Positions 27,641 to 40,390 are shown, numbered from the stretch's first letter. The stretch is DNA of 64,000 bases from Acanthaster planci (GCF_001949145.1 NW_019091433.1:743695-807694), one strand, 5' to 3'. Notes: a model not told the origin generated them from the letters alone. Numbers and translations are program-made.

Positions 27641-29634
27641 AATACCTGGGAACATTTGTGCCCGAGCAAGATCTTTAAACCATTCTTGCTTCTCTCTACA
27701 AAAGACCAACAGGAATCTACATGTACACGTACCAGTATGCACACGTACATGTACATGTGCTGCATGTACATGTTGTATCTCTACCTGTGGAGTAACTGTA
27801 CACGTACACGTACATGTACCTGCAAAATGAGGACCTCTTGCACCACTTAAGGCTTAAGCAATGCCAGACATGTCTACGGGTATGGCACAAGTTGTGTTTT
27901 ACCACAGAGGACAGACACACTGAGAACTAAAACATTTTCTGATGGGCGGTACTGTCCGCAGAAGTAAATTCAATCCGTTCTCTGTGAGAATCAGGAATGC
28001 AGGAAACTAACACAACTCCTTGTTGTCTGTGGTTAGGTACATAAATCATGACTGTGCATGGTACATGTGTATATGTGCACCAGTCCATGTACCGTTATAC
28101 TGTATGTACCATAAATGCATTGTACACTGTGTATGGACAGTTTCTGTGATGTTTGGTTCATGAGCATGGTTACTGAAGGATATGCTTGTACGGGCTGGCC
28201 TACAAAGCAACACCATTAAAACTAGGGCTGTGCCGAATGTCCGAAATCCGCCTATGGGTAATTCCATTTTTTTCCTGTTCCAGATACATCTGACATATGA
28301 TTTTGTAAGTTCAAAACACATTTTCTAATTTCCAAGAGTGATGAATTAATGCAAATTACCTGCCAAACAAACAGTAATAGTATGAAATCAATTCCGGTGA
28401 TATTTCCATGTCAAAAAACAAAGGTAAGATGTAACAGGGACACAAAAAGTCACTCTTTTGGACTCCTAATTTCTGGAATTACCCATATTAGATTGATTGT
28501 GGAATATTTGAATATTATTTTCCAAATTTGAATATTCAAATGCAAAATTCATGAAAAGGAAGGGAGAATTTTCTTGTTTTCAATGAGAAATATTGCACTG
28601 AGCAGATTCAAATGAAAAGCAACAGAAATTTTACAATGATTCAAAAAGTAAATTATTCATTAAAAAATGTAAAAGCAAAAGAAACATTTAACAGGGCAAG
28701 AAGTGTTGTTCGTCTCTTGTTAAATTATGGCTGAAGATACTCCTACTGTAGATGTGAGAAGCTATTATATTGATTATAATGTACAATCATGTGGGTCAGT
28801 GCAACTGATTGTATATAGTTTAATTATCTGACGGTCGATAAGACCGAATATTTGGATATTCGATCGAATTCAAGGTTGCATATTCAAACAGTGAATTATT
28901 CGAGTTGATTCTAGTTGGCACTCACAGCAATTACATCCATCACGGTGGCTGATTCTCTGTCTGATGATTCTAATTCGGTACGCCCTAAGCTATAAAGTAT
29001 TTTCCTGTGAGATTGCAAATTCACTGGACACAGTTTACTGCCCCTGTTGCTGTTTATCGCCCCCCCAAAAAGAAACAAACCAAACAAAATTTGTGTTCCC
29101 AATTTCACGTACACTTTACCCACCTTAGCCAACAAGTCTTGAGTAGCAAACCATCTGGAACCTAAGCTTTTAATTGGAAAATCACACACACCTCAATTTC
29201 ATATCTCATGCCATCCTGCACTTGCAATAAAAAGAAAACCAAAATCAAAACAGAAAAAAATGAAAAAAATTAGAATGGCAAAGCCGCCCGGCTCACTGCT
29301 TGTTATAAATTTGAATTTCTTTTCTGAAATAACAGGAAAGAAAGAGACATCGATCTTGGCAATAAAATTCTTTGTACACTAGGAGAAAAAACCTAGGAGT
29401 TAGTGCTGTATGCAAACTGTGTGTTGAAAGGCACCTGTTGTTTAAAAGAAAATCAACAAAGACCACCAACAAGGGAGATACAGGTACAAAGGTATCACAG
29501 TTCTTTACAGGCGAGAGGAATGCCTATAGAAAGTGGGTCAAGTAGTCAGACTAGACCTGGATGATTACATAAGCAGTGCATTTGTGAGTTTGATAGATGG
29601 TACATAATTAAAATTCCTCTAAAATACTGTTCTG
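27641..29634 (+). repeat. 2 kb direct duplication, unit 1
   Basis: Starts AATACCTGGGAACATTTGTG and ends near AAATTCCTCTAAAATACTGT. It matches 29685-31711 along its whole length with scattered substitutions and small indels; the offset is about 2044 bases. It contains AATATTCAAAT palindromic stretches and MITE copy D. Confidence 0.9.
28256..28484 (+). mobile_element. GGGTAATTCC MITE, copy D
   Basis: Ends GGGTAATTCC and TTTCTGGAATTACCC, with part of the left arm deleted compared with copy E. It sits inside duplication unit 1 and interrupts a sequence beginning AGGGCTGTGCCGAATG. Confidence 0.8.
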
Positions 29635-29684
29635 CCCTTTGTATCCAACCCCATCATCCTATCATCTACAATTCTANAGAATAG

Positions 29685-31711
29685 AATACCTGGGAACATT
29701 TGTGCCCAAGCAAGAACCATTCTTGCTTTTCTCCACAAAAGACCAACAGGAATCTACATGTACACGTACCAGTATGCACACGTACATGTACATGTGCTGC
29801 ATGTACCGGTACATGTTGTATCTCTACCTGTGGAGTAACTGTACACGTACATGTACCTGCAAAATGAGGACCTCTTGCGCCACGCAAGCAATGCCAGACA
29901 TGTCTACGGGTACGGCACAAGTTGTGTTTTACCACAGAGGACAGACACACTGAGAACTAAAACATTTTCTGATGGGCGGTACTGTCCGCAGAAGTAAATT
30001 CAATCCGTTCTCTGTGAGAATCAGGAATGAAGGAAACTAACACAACTCCTTGTTGTCTGTGGTTAGGTACAGTGTACATACATGTAAATCATGACTGTGC
30101 ATGGTACATGTGCATATGTGCACCAGTCCATGTACCGTTATACTGTATGTACCATAAATGCATTGTACACTGTGTATGGACAGTTTCTGTGATGTTTGGT
30201 TCATGAGCATGGTTACTGAAGGATATGCTTGTACGGGCAGGCCTACAAAGCAATACCGTTAAAACTAGGGCTGTGCCGAATGTCCGAAAATCCACCAATG
30301 GGTAATTCTACAAGTTAGGGGTCCATTTTTTTCGTGTCCCTGTTATACCGGTATCTGACATATGATTTTGTAAGTTCAAAACACATTTTCTAATTTCCAA
30401 GAGTGATGAATTAATGCAAATTACCTGCCAAACAAACAGTAATAGTATGAAATCAATTCCGGTGATATTTCCATGTCAAATAACAAAGGTAAGATGTAAC
30501 AGGGACACAAAAATATCACACTTTTGGACTCCTAATTTCTGGAATTACCCATATTTGATTGATTGTGGAATATTTGAATATTATTTTCCAAATTTGAATA
30601 TTCAAATGCAAAATTTATGAAAAGGAAGGGAGAATTTTCTTGTTTTAAATGAGAAAAATTGCACTAAGCAGATTCAAATGAAAAGCAACAGAAATGTTAC
30701 AATGATTCAAAAGGTAAATCCTTCATTAAAAAATTTAAAATCAAAAGAAACATTTAACAGGGCAAGAATTGTTGTTCGTCTCTTGCTAAATTATGGCTGA
30801 AGATACTCCTAGTGTAGATGTGAGAAGCTATTATATTGATTATAATGTACAATTATGTGGGTCAGTGCAACTGATTGTATATGGTTTAATTATCAACAAT
30901 CTGACAGTCGATAAGACCAAATATTTCGATATTCGTTCAAATTCAAGGTCGAATATTCAAACAGTGAATTATTCGAGTTGACTCTAGTTGGCAATCACAG
31001 CAATTACATCCATCATGGTGGCTGATTCTCTGTCTGATGATTCTAATTCGGTACGCCCTAAGCAATAAAGTATTTTCCTGTGAGATTGCAAATTCACTGG
31101 ACACAGTTTGCTGCCCCTGTTGCTGTTTATCGCCCCCCAAAAAAGAAACAAACCAAACAAAATTTGTGTTCCCAATTTCACGTACACTTTACCCATCTTA
31201 GCCAACAAGTCTTGAGTAGCAAACCATCTGGAACCTAAGCTTTTAATTGGAAAATCACACACACCTCAATTTCATATCTCATGCCATCCTGCACTTGCAA
31301 TAAAAAGAAAACCAAAACAGAAAAAAATGAAAAAAATTAGAATGGCAAAGCCGCCATGGCTCGCTGCTTGTTATAAATTTGAATTTCTTTTCTGAAATAA
31401 CAGGAAAGAAAGAGACATCGATCTTAGCAATAAAATTCTTAGAACACTAGGAGAAAAAACCTACATGTAGGAGTTAGTGCTGTATGCAGACTGTGTGTTG
31501 AAAGGCGCCTGTTGTTTAAAAGAAAATCAACAAAGACCACCAACAAGGGAGATACAGGTACAAAGGTATTACAGTTCTTTACAAGAGAGAGGAATGTCTA
31601 TAGAATGTGGGTCCAGTACAGTCAGACTAGACCTGGATGATTATACAAGCAGTGCATTTGTGAGTTTTATAAATGGTACATATTAAAATTCCTCTAAAGT
31701 ACAGTTTTGCA
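29685..31711 (+). repeat. 2 kb direct duplication, unit 2
   Basis: Second copy of 27641-29634. The junction just upstream (29641-29684) carries an N at 29677, and the unit runs straight into the assembly gap. Unit 2 has small insertions, for example CAGTGTACATACATG near 30071. Confidence 0.9.
30300..30550 (+). mobile_element. GGGTAATTCC MITE, copy E
   Basis: The most complete copy: GGGTAATTC left end, GTGTCCCTGTTA, GAATTAATGCAAATTACC, ATCAATTCCGGTGATAT, GTAACAGGGACAC and TTTCTGGAATTACCC. Sub-terminal GTGTCCCTGTTA/TAACAGGGACAC extends the inverted repeat, so the element is nearly palindromic. Confidence 0.82.
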
Positions 31712-31955
31712 NNNNNNNNNNNNNNNNNNNNNNNNNNNNNNNNNNNNNNNNNNNNNNNNNNNNNNNNNNNNNNNNNNNNNNNNNNNNNNNNNNNNNNNNN
31801 NNNNNNNNNNNNNNNNNNNNNNNNNNNNNNNNNNNNNNNNNNNNNNNNNNNNNNNNNNNNNNNNNNNNNNNNNNNNNNNNNNNNNNNNNNNNNNNNNNNN
31901 NNNNNNNNNNNNNNNNNNNNNNNNNNNNNNNNNNNNNNNNNNNNNNNNNNNNNNN
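31712..31955. other. Assembly gap
   Basis: A run of 244 N. It follows the end of duplication unit 2 and precedes a pyrimidine-rich tract, suggesting the assembler failed in repeat sequence. Confidence 0.98.
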
Positions 31956-32220
31956 TCTCCTACCCACCCCTCTCCATCATCCTATCCATCTCTTACTCTG
32001 CCCCCTTCCCATCATTCCCTTCACTTCTTACTCTGGCTGTCCCATTATCCCACTAATCCAGCCCCAACCATTACGCCAACCTTATCCAGCATTTCATCCC
32101 CTTTCTACATACCTGTACCTTGTCCCCATGATCCTCCTCCTACAGGTACCCTTTCCCAAACAAACATCCTAACCTGTCACTTGGAGTCCCCCCCCATCCC
32201 TTACATTGTTTCTACATAGG
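31956..32220. repeat. Pyrimidine-rich low-complexity tract
   Basis: Strong strand bias to C and T (CCCACCCCTCTCCATCATCC and similar). It is low complexity, and the open frames here are not credible genes. Confidence 0.7.
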
Positions 32221-35200
32221 CCTACAGTACATATACATTTGTATGTATTGAAACACTGTCAATACATACATGTACATTACAGGAGTGCTCAGTACACAGG
32301 TACGTATGTACTGTATGTATTACAGGGTAAGTACACAATACAACTCAAATGTTAACATTCAACTTTTATAATTTTTTCATTAAATTCATAAGTTTCTAAG
32401 CATTAATGCCACATGAGACTATTTAAATACTGATGGAATTCCAAGAGGAAGCAAACAAATGCTCAATGGTACATTTTAACACCTATGGACCTGCAAGGAA
32501 AAACTTTAACATTTGAGGGCGGACGGCCAGAGGGACAGACGGACAGAAGACGGAAATCGGTATTACATAGGCTCGCACTTGCTTTGTAGCTCGCCAAAAA
32601 GAGGAAAAATTTCTAATTTTTTTCCTAATGTATATACAAAGTACAGAAACACAACTATTTTCCTATTTGGTCTGAGGAAAGGCAAACACAAAAAAACTCT
32701 GAAGACAGTGTGATCAATCACTACATTGACTCACTCCAGCCAAGAGCCCCCCCAATCTAAATGACAATATTACAAGCTTGCCACAATACAGTCAAACTGC
32801 AATGGAGAGCTAAGGATGTCATGGAAACCACAACATTCATTAAATGTCGAAGTTGAAATTTACACAATGCTATAGAAAATATCAATGTCCTTTTTTGGTT
32901 GGTGAATGCAGAGGGGGCCACGCCCACACATCAACACCCCCTTCTCCTTTTCAGGGGATACCATTTCTGTTAACAGAGCTTCATTTCGTCAACCAACCTT
33001 CGTAATCACTTTCCAGTTGATCAAGACAACCCAAACCCATAATTTTCAACAGCAAATTTGTTGCATGAAAATTCTCTACCACTTGCAAATGTGGAGCCCT
33101 CATGTACATGTACGTACATGTACATGTATTTATGCCAAAGTCAATGTGAAGAAAATTTGACGTCATTTTTGAGGCAAGATCCAACGGAGCTAAAGTGTTC
33201 AGATTTCAGAATTCTCAGCTGGAAAAAAATTGATTACCATCTGTCATGATACTTTATCCTCTGCATGATGAAATCACTGGATCACATTCATTAATTCACA
33301 ACTCTTCTTAGCTACCTATCTACATGGTATGTTCATTTCTACGGTTAGGCTTGAAGTTGTGAAACACGGGAAGTGCTTCTCCATCCTTGGTCTATTTCCC
33401 AGAAAATAATATAATTGTGGTTACACTAGCTTCCTGGCGTGGCCAGTCTTACCAAGGTCTTACTGGCTGTAAATCAGGAGATTTTAGCCTTCGTGACCTT
33501 CTCAAGGACAGTGTTTGAAACAACGACCTCTCCTTAGATGCCAGTGGTTTCTTGCATTATGCTTTCATCGAAGTTCATCATGACACCTTCCTCCATGATA
33601 ACACCATCCCTTTTTACATCCACACAGAACATACCAAAACAGCCTTTTCTGGAAGAACAGTATTTTTCTGATTGAAATTCACGTAAAGGACTCCCCATAT
33701 GGGGGGGGTTGTCAATGTAAACTTGTTGCCTAAACCTTCCAGCACTGCACTGACAAACAGTTGATATTGTGTGTGTGCCTGCATGTGACATTGGAAAAAT
33801 CTAACATATCAGCCAAAATTTTGGAAATAAGGAAGCACATTGTGAGTGTTTTTGTTCCAAATTATTACTGATATTGGAAAAAGGAATGTACATTTACATG
33901 TATGTACTCCATTATTAAAAGGTTAATGAAGCCTCTCTCCCTATTTTGCTTCATGAAATACTGTACAGGACAACAGAATACATGGAGGCCTCTTTCTTTA
34001 AATGTATGTGCCTGACTATGGAGCTCAGCCAGGACTGTTGCCCCCTTCCACACTGGCTCCATAGAAAAGTGTAGTGTGGGGTGCATGTGCCATTAAGAAC
34101 AGAAGCCCATTCAAAAACACTGCTGGAGACAGCAAAGGCTGTTTTAGAATGACAATACAGAAGGGCAAAGGTATTGTAAAATACAGGGAAACGCACACAA
34201 TGGTTGACTTAGGGATCACCCATTTTTTCATCTAACCCTTTCCCACTAGGAGGCATACACAAAGAAGGTTGATGGCCGATTGACCTCTTTCCCAGTTTAT
34301 TAAAGCAACTGTTCACGGGTTTTGAACCTGGCTGGTGTAGATGTTGTCCACCAAAGGAAAGCAAAGCCAGGCTGGTGTAGATTTTGTCCGCCCAAGGAAG
34401 GGGGGGAATGGGATGACCCATTCACCGCACTGACCACTGTGCAAGGCTTATTCTGATCACTAACAGTTGTGGATTGATTGACTACACCAATCAATACCAG
34501 TAGAAACAGACCTTTCTACAGATTTTTTTTACACAATTGACAATATCAGGTGCATTGGCACAAGTTGCTACAAGACCTAGAACTGTCAGGTTCCGTCATT
34601 AACCTTAAGAAAAGCAGGGATTTATTTTAAAAGTATCTGGTTTGAAGATAATCTAGGAGGAATTCTGCTACAAAATGATGCCATTGGGACATGAAAATTC
34701 TACACATGGGTGGGTGTTCAACAGTTTGTATGGTTCCTCTGGAAATGTCAAAATCACTCTGTACCAATCTCCTTGTGGGAACAATGCATGGTGTGCTTTA
34801 ACATACAATTGTACCCCACATGCGTGTACTGGTAGGAAGGATGGTGGATTTTCAGAGAGCACACATTTGACCGGCAAAGTTTGTGCATGCTACATGTAGG
34901 TGTGATCTGCACAAAGGAGGATGACTGAAAAGTGACAACCTTCTGTGAGTTTCGCTGGGGTGTGGAATTTCACAATCTTGGTATCAGTGTTTGTGCTTGT
35001 GTGTTCGCAGAAAGAATCAACCAGGCATCAGGCATTAATAGGCTGATCCATAAACCCACTCCATTATAGAANGGGGAGGGGAAGGGGGAGGGGCGGGGCA
35101 CTATTTCCCATTTACTTGTTTAAGCTGATGTAGCTGTAACCATGACTTGACAGACATCAGCATTTGGGCACGATTGGTCGATCTGCATGATTGCTTGATC

Positions 35201-37146
35201 TTTGCACAATCTGTCAATCTTGTTGCACAATTTGTCAATCTACCATCAGCCAATTCTTTCTAGGGGCTAACTTTGCAGTCATAGAAGACTATTTCGAAGA
35301 AGGCAAATGGAACACAATCACATGGTCACACTGATCAACTGTTCATTCCCAATATTTGTCTGTTCATAAAAATATGAACGAGGGCCTATGTTCGCATCCT
35401 GTCACAACTGAGCACTCTGAAAATTAAAAACTTGTAGGCTACGCACAATTGGAACGATTTCCTTAGATCATATTAGTAGAGTCCCCTAAACATGGCGCAC
35501 TTCGACGTTGACTTGACTTTCCTCATAGTGTGGCCAAACCTCTTTCTTGAAGAACTTCAAATCCACTTGGTTAAATACTGGTACCAAAACTTCAGGATAC
35601 AGGCTCACAAACATTTGTGAATGATTTCAGTGTCAACATGGTCAAGAAATTTCATCTGAACTTTAAAAACAGCGGTGTCCGGAAATTAGGCAAGAATTCA
35701 GCTGAGTGTCCCCTAACATGGCACAATTGAAAAATATCAGAAAATCACGTGCAGGCCCTAACTTTAAGAAGTTCTCTAAAGTTGATAAATTCTAGTAAAT
35801 TATTATTACTACCAATCACACACCCCGTTACAAAGAATGTTAGTAGAGAATTTCATTTTTGCACTTTTGAAAAAGGAAAAATTGGACCAAAATAAAATTT
35901 CAACGGCAATTTGAAATGTGAAATCGAGGTTTATCAATCAGAATATTGGGAGTTTGATTATCTTTTATTCCCTGTAAGTATTTTACCGGCTAAATTTGAC
36001 TTCTAGGACATGTTATCACTTTCTGATGGCCAGCAAGCCAGAGCAACTTCATGGGAAATTAGTGATGCCTGTGTATAGAACTCTTTCCCGCACACTTTTC
36101 GAGCACAAATAAATATTAAAGCGGCGCCAGTTGCAAACTCCCATCCACCAATCTCGCATAGGCTCGCTACTGGCCTAATCATACATTCTGGCTGACTTTT
36201 TTGCTTACTAACCACGCTGGCGTAATGCTAAAACTCAGTTCAAACTCACGCAAGGGCGAAGTCTTGCCTCAGTTTTCAAGCAGTAAAAACCGTCAAGCCG
36301 AATCCTTCTCATCATCAGACTTGTAAGTTGTAGCACGGAAAAAAATACCAGAATTTCACAGACCGTTTACATGTTCGTCCCACTCCGCCGGCCGACAGAG
36401 TGAACGAATGCGGTGCTTATCGGTCCCTGATCGGTCAAACCATAGTCAAAGTGCAAACAAAACTCGGTTTCGGCAAGCTAACTCGGCACTACATGACTTC
36501 ACACCGCTGGCGAATCAAACAGCACCTGATTCGGCCACGAATTAGAACGTAACATTAAAATTACAGAATCCATGCAGCACTAGGCATTTGCAATTGTGTA
36601 CGGAAGCCGATAATGCTCCGAAATAAAAATAAACTAGGCATGAAGATGGCCTGGATGAAGGGCTTACTCTCCAAAATAAAATCAAAGAATAAAAACTTTA
36701 TTAAACAGTAAATGTTGCTGCTTAAGTGTGTTACTACCTCTCTTGATCATGTACAGCACTTGCTGTTTTTACGAAAGGTTGTAAAGTTTAATGTTTATAT
36801 TCTTTTTAGTCTTTTATACTTCTGTTATTCATTTATTTGCATTTTGTTTCGTTTCGGGGCAATGGCCTAGGTATGACACAGCAATTTCCTATTATGCGTT
36901 TATATCTTCATTTATATGTGGTATGAGTTTAACTAAAATAATCTCAAACCACATCAAATTAAAACAAAAACAACATGACTAAAGCAAGTCAAAATGGAAG
37001 CAACTTCACGGGGAAATCAAAGGTGTTATCATAATCGGAAGTAAAATGTACCTTAGCATGCAGATACAGAGTGTGACAGTTTCGGATCACTTTGCACACA
37101 ATCGCTGTACACCGTTAAAACGGGAACCGATATTCTGAGTTTCTAT

Positions 37147-37460
37147 GGGTGCGTTCGATTAGCTTACACGTGTACGTCAAACTTACACGAGAGCGTTCGT
37201 TTAGCCATCACGTGATCCTCGTAGCTGCCCTTGTGTCAGCCACCACTACCCCGGCTGGCGAGCAAGTCTCTGGAGGCTTCCTAAGTGTAAATGACGTCAC
37301 GGATGGACTGTTCGAGCATGGACATGATGGAACGTGGCGTGGACTTGACCTTTTTCCCAGAAAGCCTTGGTGAATAAACTGCAGCGTTCGATTAGCCTAA
37401 TTTTGAGGCTTCACTTGTTTGTAACTCGGGTGTATTCACGGTAGCTAATCGAACGCACCC
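37147..37460. mobile_element. MITE with GGGTGCGTTCGATTAGC ends
   Basis: 314 bases with near-perfect terminal inverted repeats: GGGTGCGTTCGATTAGCT and AGCTAATCGAACGCACCC. Internal echoes of GCGTTCGATTAGCC (37383) and GCGTTCGTTTAGCC (37192) show sub-terminal repetition. No clear target-site duplication. Confidence 0.8.
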
Positions 37461-37524
37461 AATGTGGACTGTCCTTCCAAGACCGTTCCATTCTGAGCGT
37501 AGGGAGCACTGCGGTCGTTTCAGT

Positions 37525-37890
37525 TTTCAACTTGTCCACTTTTGGACCACCCCGCCGTCGTCAAAGTAAAATCCCAATTTCTGCTAGCAGAAAATTGGGT
37601 TTTATGAAAAAAGGTGGTGCAACTTCAAAAAATCCGGAAATCTACGGGCAGAAAATGAGAAAATGGGGGTTTTCCTCTGTTGGAGCATCAAATAAAATTT
37701 GCTAGTGAGAATTTGAAGTTTTTAGTTGTCCACTTTTGACACTCCACGAGAGTTGTTAAAGTAAAATCCAAATTTTTGCTCGCGGATAATTGCGTTTTTG
37801 GAGAAGCTATACGCAAAGCCCAAAATCCCGAAAATCTACTATAGTAGAAAATAAGAAAATGGGGTTGTCCACTTTTGACGCTCCATAAAC
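37525..37890. repeat. Imperfect tandem repeat, ~190-base unit
   Basis: Two diverged units each starting TTGTCCACTTTTG and containing AAAGTAAAATCC, a self-complementary AATTTCTGC...GCAGAAAATT-like segment and GAAAATGGGG. A third start (TTGTCCACTTTTGACGCTCC) lies at 37866. Confidence 0.65.
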
Positions 37891-37944
37891 GACGACATGT
37901 AGAAATATCTGTGTCGAAATTATCCGTGGCGTCCAGGGTAAATG

Positions 37945-38740
37945 CCCACAGATATGCACTGATGATTCTCGTGACGCTACCAAAGATGCGGTCGGTTGTG
38001 GAATCTACATTGCTCATATCAATTAGTCTAAAGGATACCGCCTCAATAATGGCCTTTCTGTTTTCACTGCAGAACTCTTTGCCATACTTTTAGTACTGGA
38101 ATGGATAAAAGATGTCAAACCTTTACAAACCTTTATTTTTTAGTGATTGCCTCAGTGCTCTGCAAGCGATCTCCAAACCATTCCCGAAGCATAAAATAGT
38201 CCGTGATATACGCCATACCATGATCAGTGTTCGTAACCAAGGGAACATTTTCAATTTTGAATGGATCCCCGGCCATTGCGGTATCCCTGGGAATGAAAAG
38301 GCCGACCAGATTGAAAAACACGCTACTCATAAAAACAACATCGATCACTCCATTCCTCTGTCGGTCAGTGAAATTAGATATACTCTAAAAGGACAACTTA
38401 AACAAAAATGGGCTAAAACTATCCCAAATCCTACCACTGAGAATAATACGAACTGGGGAATAATGAAACGGGCTCATGAAGAGATCATGCACAGGCTTCG
38501 GTTAAACACAATTATAGGCTTCATTTAAATAACTTTCTTCATAAGATAGGGCAACAGCCATGGTCTCTGTGATGTCTGCAAATGCACTGACGACGTGGAA
38601 CATTTTCTCCTGAAATGCCATAAATATGACACCCGAAGACAAATTCTCAAAAATATACTGGACTCTCAGAAGCATAACAAATCTCACCCAACTTCTTGGG
38701 AATAAACGATACTGCCATCACATTATCAAGTAGGCCCTAT
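37945..38740 (+). pseudogene. Decayed non-LTR retrotransposon 3' part (RNase H and C-terminal CCHC-like motif)
   Basis: The conceptual translation shows an RNase H domain: TDDS with the first acidic residue near 37960, TAELFAILL near 38070, SDCLSALQAI near 38145, then WIPGHCGIPGNEKAD near 38265-38310. It is followed by CDVCKCTDDVEHFLLKC, the cysteine-histidine motif common after RNase H in I/R1/LOA-like elements. An in-frame TAG near 38020 and a frameshift at a T run near 38140 break the frame. No reverse transcriptase was seen. Clade not determined. Confidence 0.8.
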
Positions 38741-38774
38741 GTCAGTAACTGTAATATTAATATTAAATGTCCAT

Positions 38775-38880
38775 GCTTTGATGCGCCCCAGTCGTCGTGC
38801 GTCGCGTCGTGCGTCGCGTATTACGTGGTCTGAAGCACGACGCGGCGCACGACACGACGCGTGGTGCGTGAAACAGGAAT
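38775..38880. repeat. CG-rich CGTCGTGCGTCGCG repeat and inverted repeat
   Basis: GTCGTGCGTCGCGTCGTGCG at 38790-38816 is mirrored by GCACGACGCGGCGCACGACA on the right. It is a CpG-dense, self-complementary island in AT-rich surroundings. Confidence 0.65.
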
Positions 38881-40307
38881 CCACCAATCCGACGACGAGG
38901 ATCAGAGGAGTTATAAAAGTACAAAGTCAGAGGCTATCTCCACGCACAACTGGTATCTGTTGGATGACATAAATTTCTTACCAAAAGAATTTATCTAGTA
39001 AAATTTAACAGGTATGCACCCCTGGCGGCTGAACGGTTTTAAAAGGGGGGAGGGTTAAGCTCCGGCCCTTAGACTGAAAAGAATACAATTTGAAGTTGCA
39101 ATGTACCCCCAACAGCTGGTAGGCATATAGGGGGGGGGGGTAAAATAACTACGTTTTCAAAGGTGGGGGCGACGGCTCCAGCCCCGCCGCCAGAGCCCCC
39201 TCTTAATACAAGCTTCATCTTCCCACTGACACGTGTGATGTGGCCACTTGCAGTCTCTGTACGAGCAGTGTACTTTCACCGCATACGATCTACGAATATC
39301 AGACATTGGTCAAGCTTGTACGAAATTAGGGGTGCAGACCACTAATTCAAGTGAGAATTTATGTGTAAATTGTTGCCATGATCAACTCCCTGGGTCTTGG
39401 AGCTTCCATATGAGAGCAGAATGGCTAAAAACTACGGTTGAAAAATGGTCCTAAGTGCCTGAGAAAGTTGAGGGTTGCCACTTGAAAAATGGCTGCAATC
39501 AGACTTCGGAAAAATCACTGGGGGTGATTTTGTTTTGTGGGAATAATTAAAAATGTAATAGGTTAACCTACTAAAAATTGAAAAGAAATTGAAAGATTAG
39601 TGACCAAACAAGAATGTCATTTGTGTTTCAGAAATCTCAGGGATATTGGCGTGCATGTTATTGGGCCCTGAACAGCGCTGATTTTACACTGTTTTGGGCT
39701 TGAGTTAGTTGACTGTACCCATAGCTACTGACTACCAGGCGTGACGTCCAAGGCCATTTTCCAATACTCAACTCCGGCTCCGTCTCAGGCTTTACCTGTT
39801 TTTTAACTAGCTGACTTTGAAGCTGTAAGCGTAGTAATTAGTCTAATAGTGCAACAAAACATCAAATAAGATGCAAGAAAGCCAGAAATTACAGTAATCC
39901 TATTTAATTTAAACGCTTCAGACCCACAATCGGGGATTGGTTTTGACAACGAAACCTTCGACAGAGCCCAAGTCGAGTATTGGAAAAGGGCCCAATCAAA
40001 GGTGGTCCAAGTTCTTGGTCAGGTAGGCCGGCTTGTGGCTGGCGTGGCATGGCGTGGCATGGCGTAGTATGACTGGGAGTTTTCTTGATAATGGGGGCGC
40101 ACTGTACACGTACTTGTGTTCTTTGTCGTGGTCTTTAACTGGCGCACCGTTAAAGTCAATAGGAAGGCACCTCCCTTGAAACTTTCAACTCAACAAATCA
40201 TCTTCAATTTCCTGAATTTGCCAACTGCAAATTTATCGATTTCATGACAGCTCTCTGCAGCTGAAGAGAAGAACAGAACAAAGGCAACTGACAGCCATCT
40301 GTTGTAT

Positions 40308-40383
40308 CCCAGAACTGTCGGGTTCGTCGTCCGCTACTGCTCCCCCGACAGGCTGTCGTCGCCGGGGACCACACAGTTCTGGG
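40308..40383. repeat. Short foldback with CCCAGAACTGT ends
   Basis: CCCAGAACTGT and ACAGTTCTGGG are terminal inverted repeats around a GC-rich core (CCCCCGACAGGCTGTCGTCG) that is itself partly palindromic. Confidence 0.65.
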
Positions 40384-40390
40384 GTAAATA

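Noticed and set aside
28911-31262. Same 92-codon minus-strand frame in both 2 kb units
   Set aside because: Its conservation simply follows from the recent duplication; no motif was recognised and substitutions are not enriched at third codon positions as far as can be judged by eye.
31673-32219. Open frames across the N run
   Set aside because: They consist of unknown bases plus a pyrimidine-rich tract.
33534-33791. 85-codon minus-strand frame that looks protein-like
   Set aside because: No family recognised and no neighbouring exons with compatible splice sites; insufficient to call a gene.
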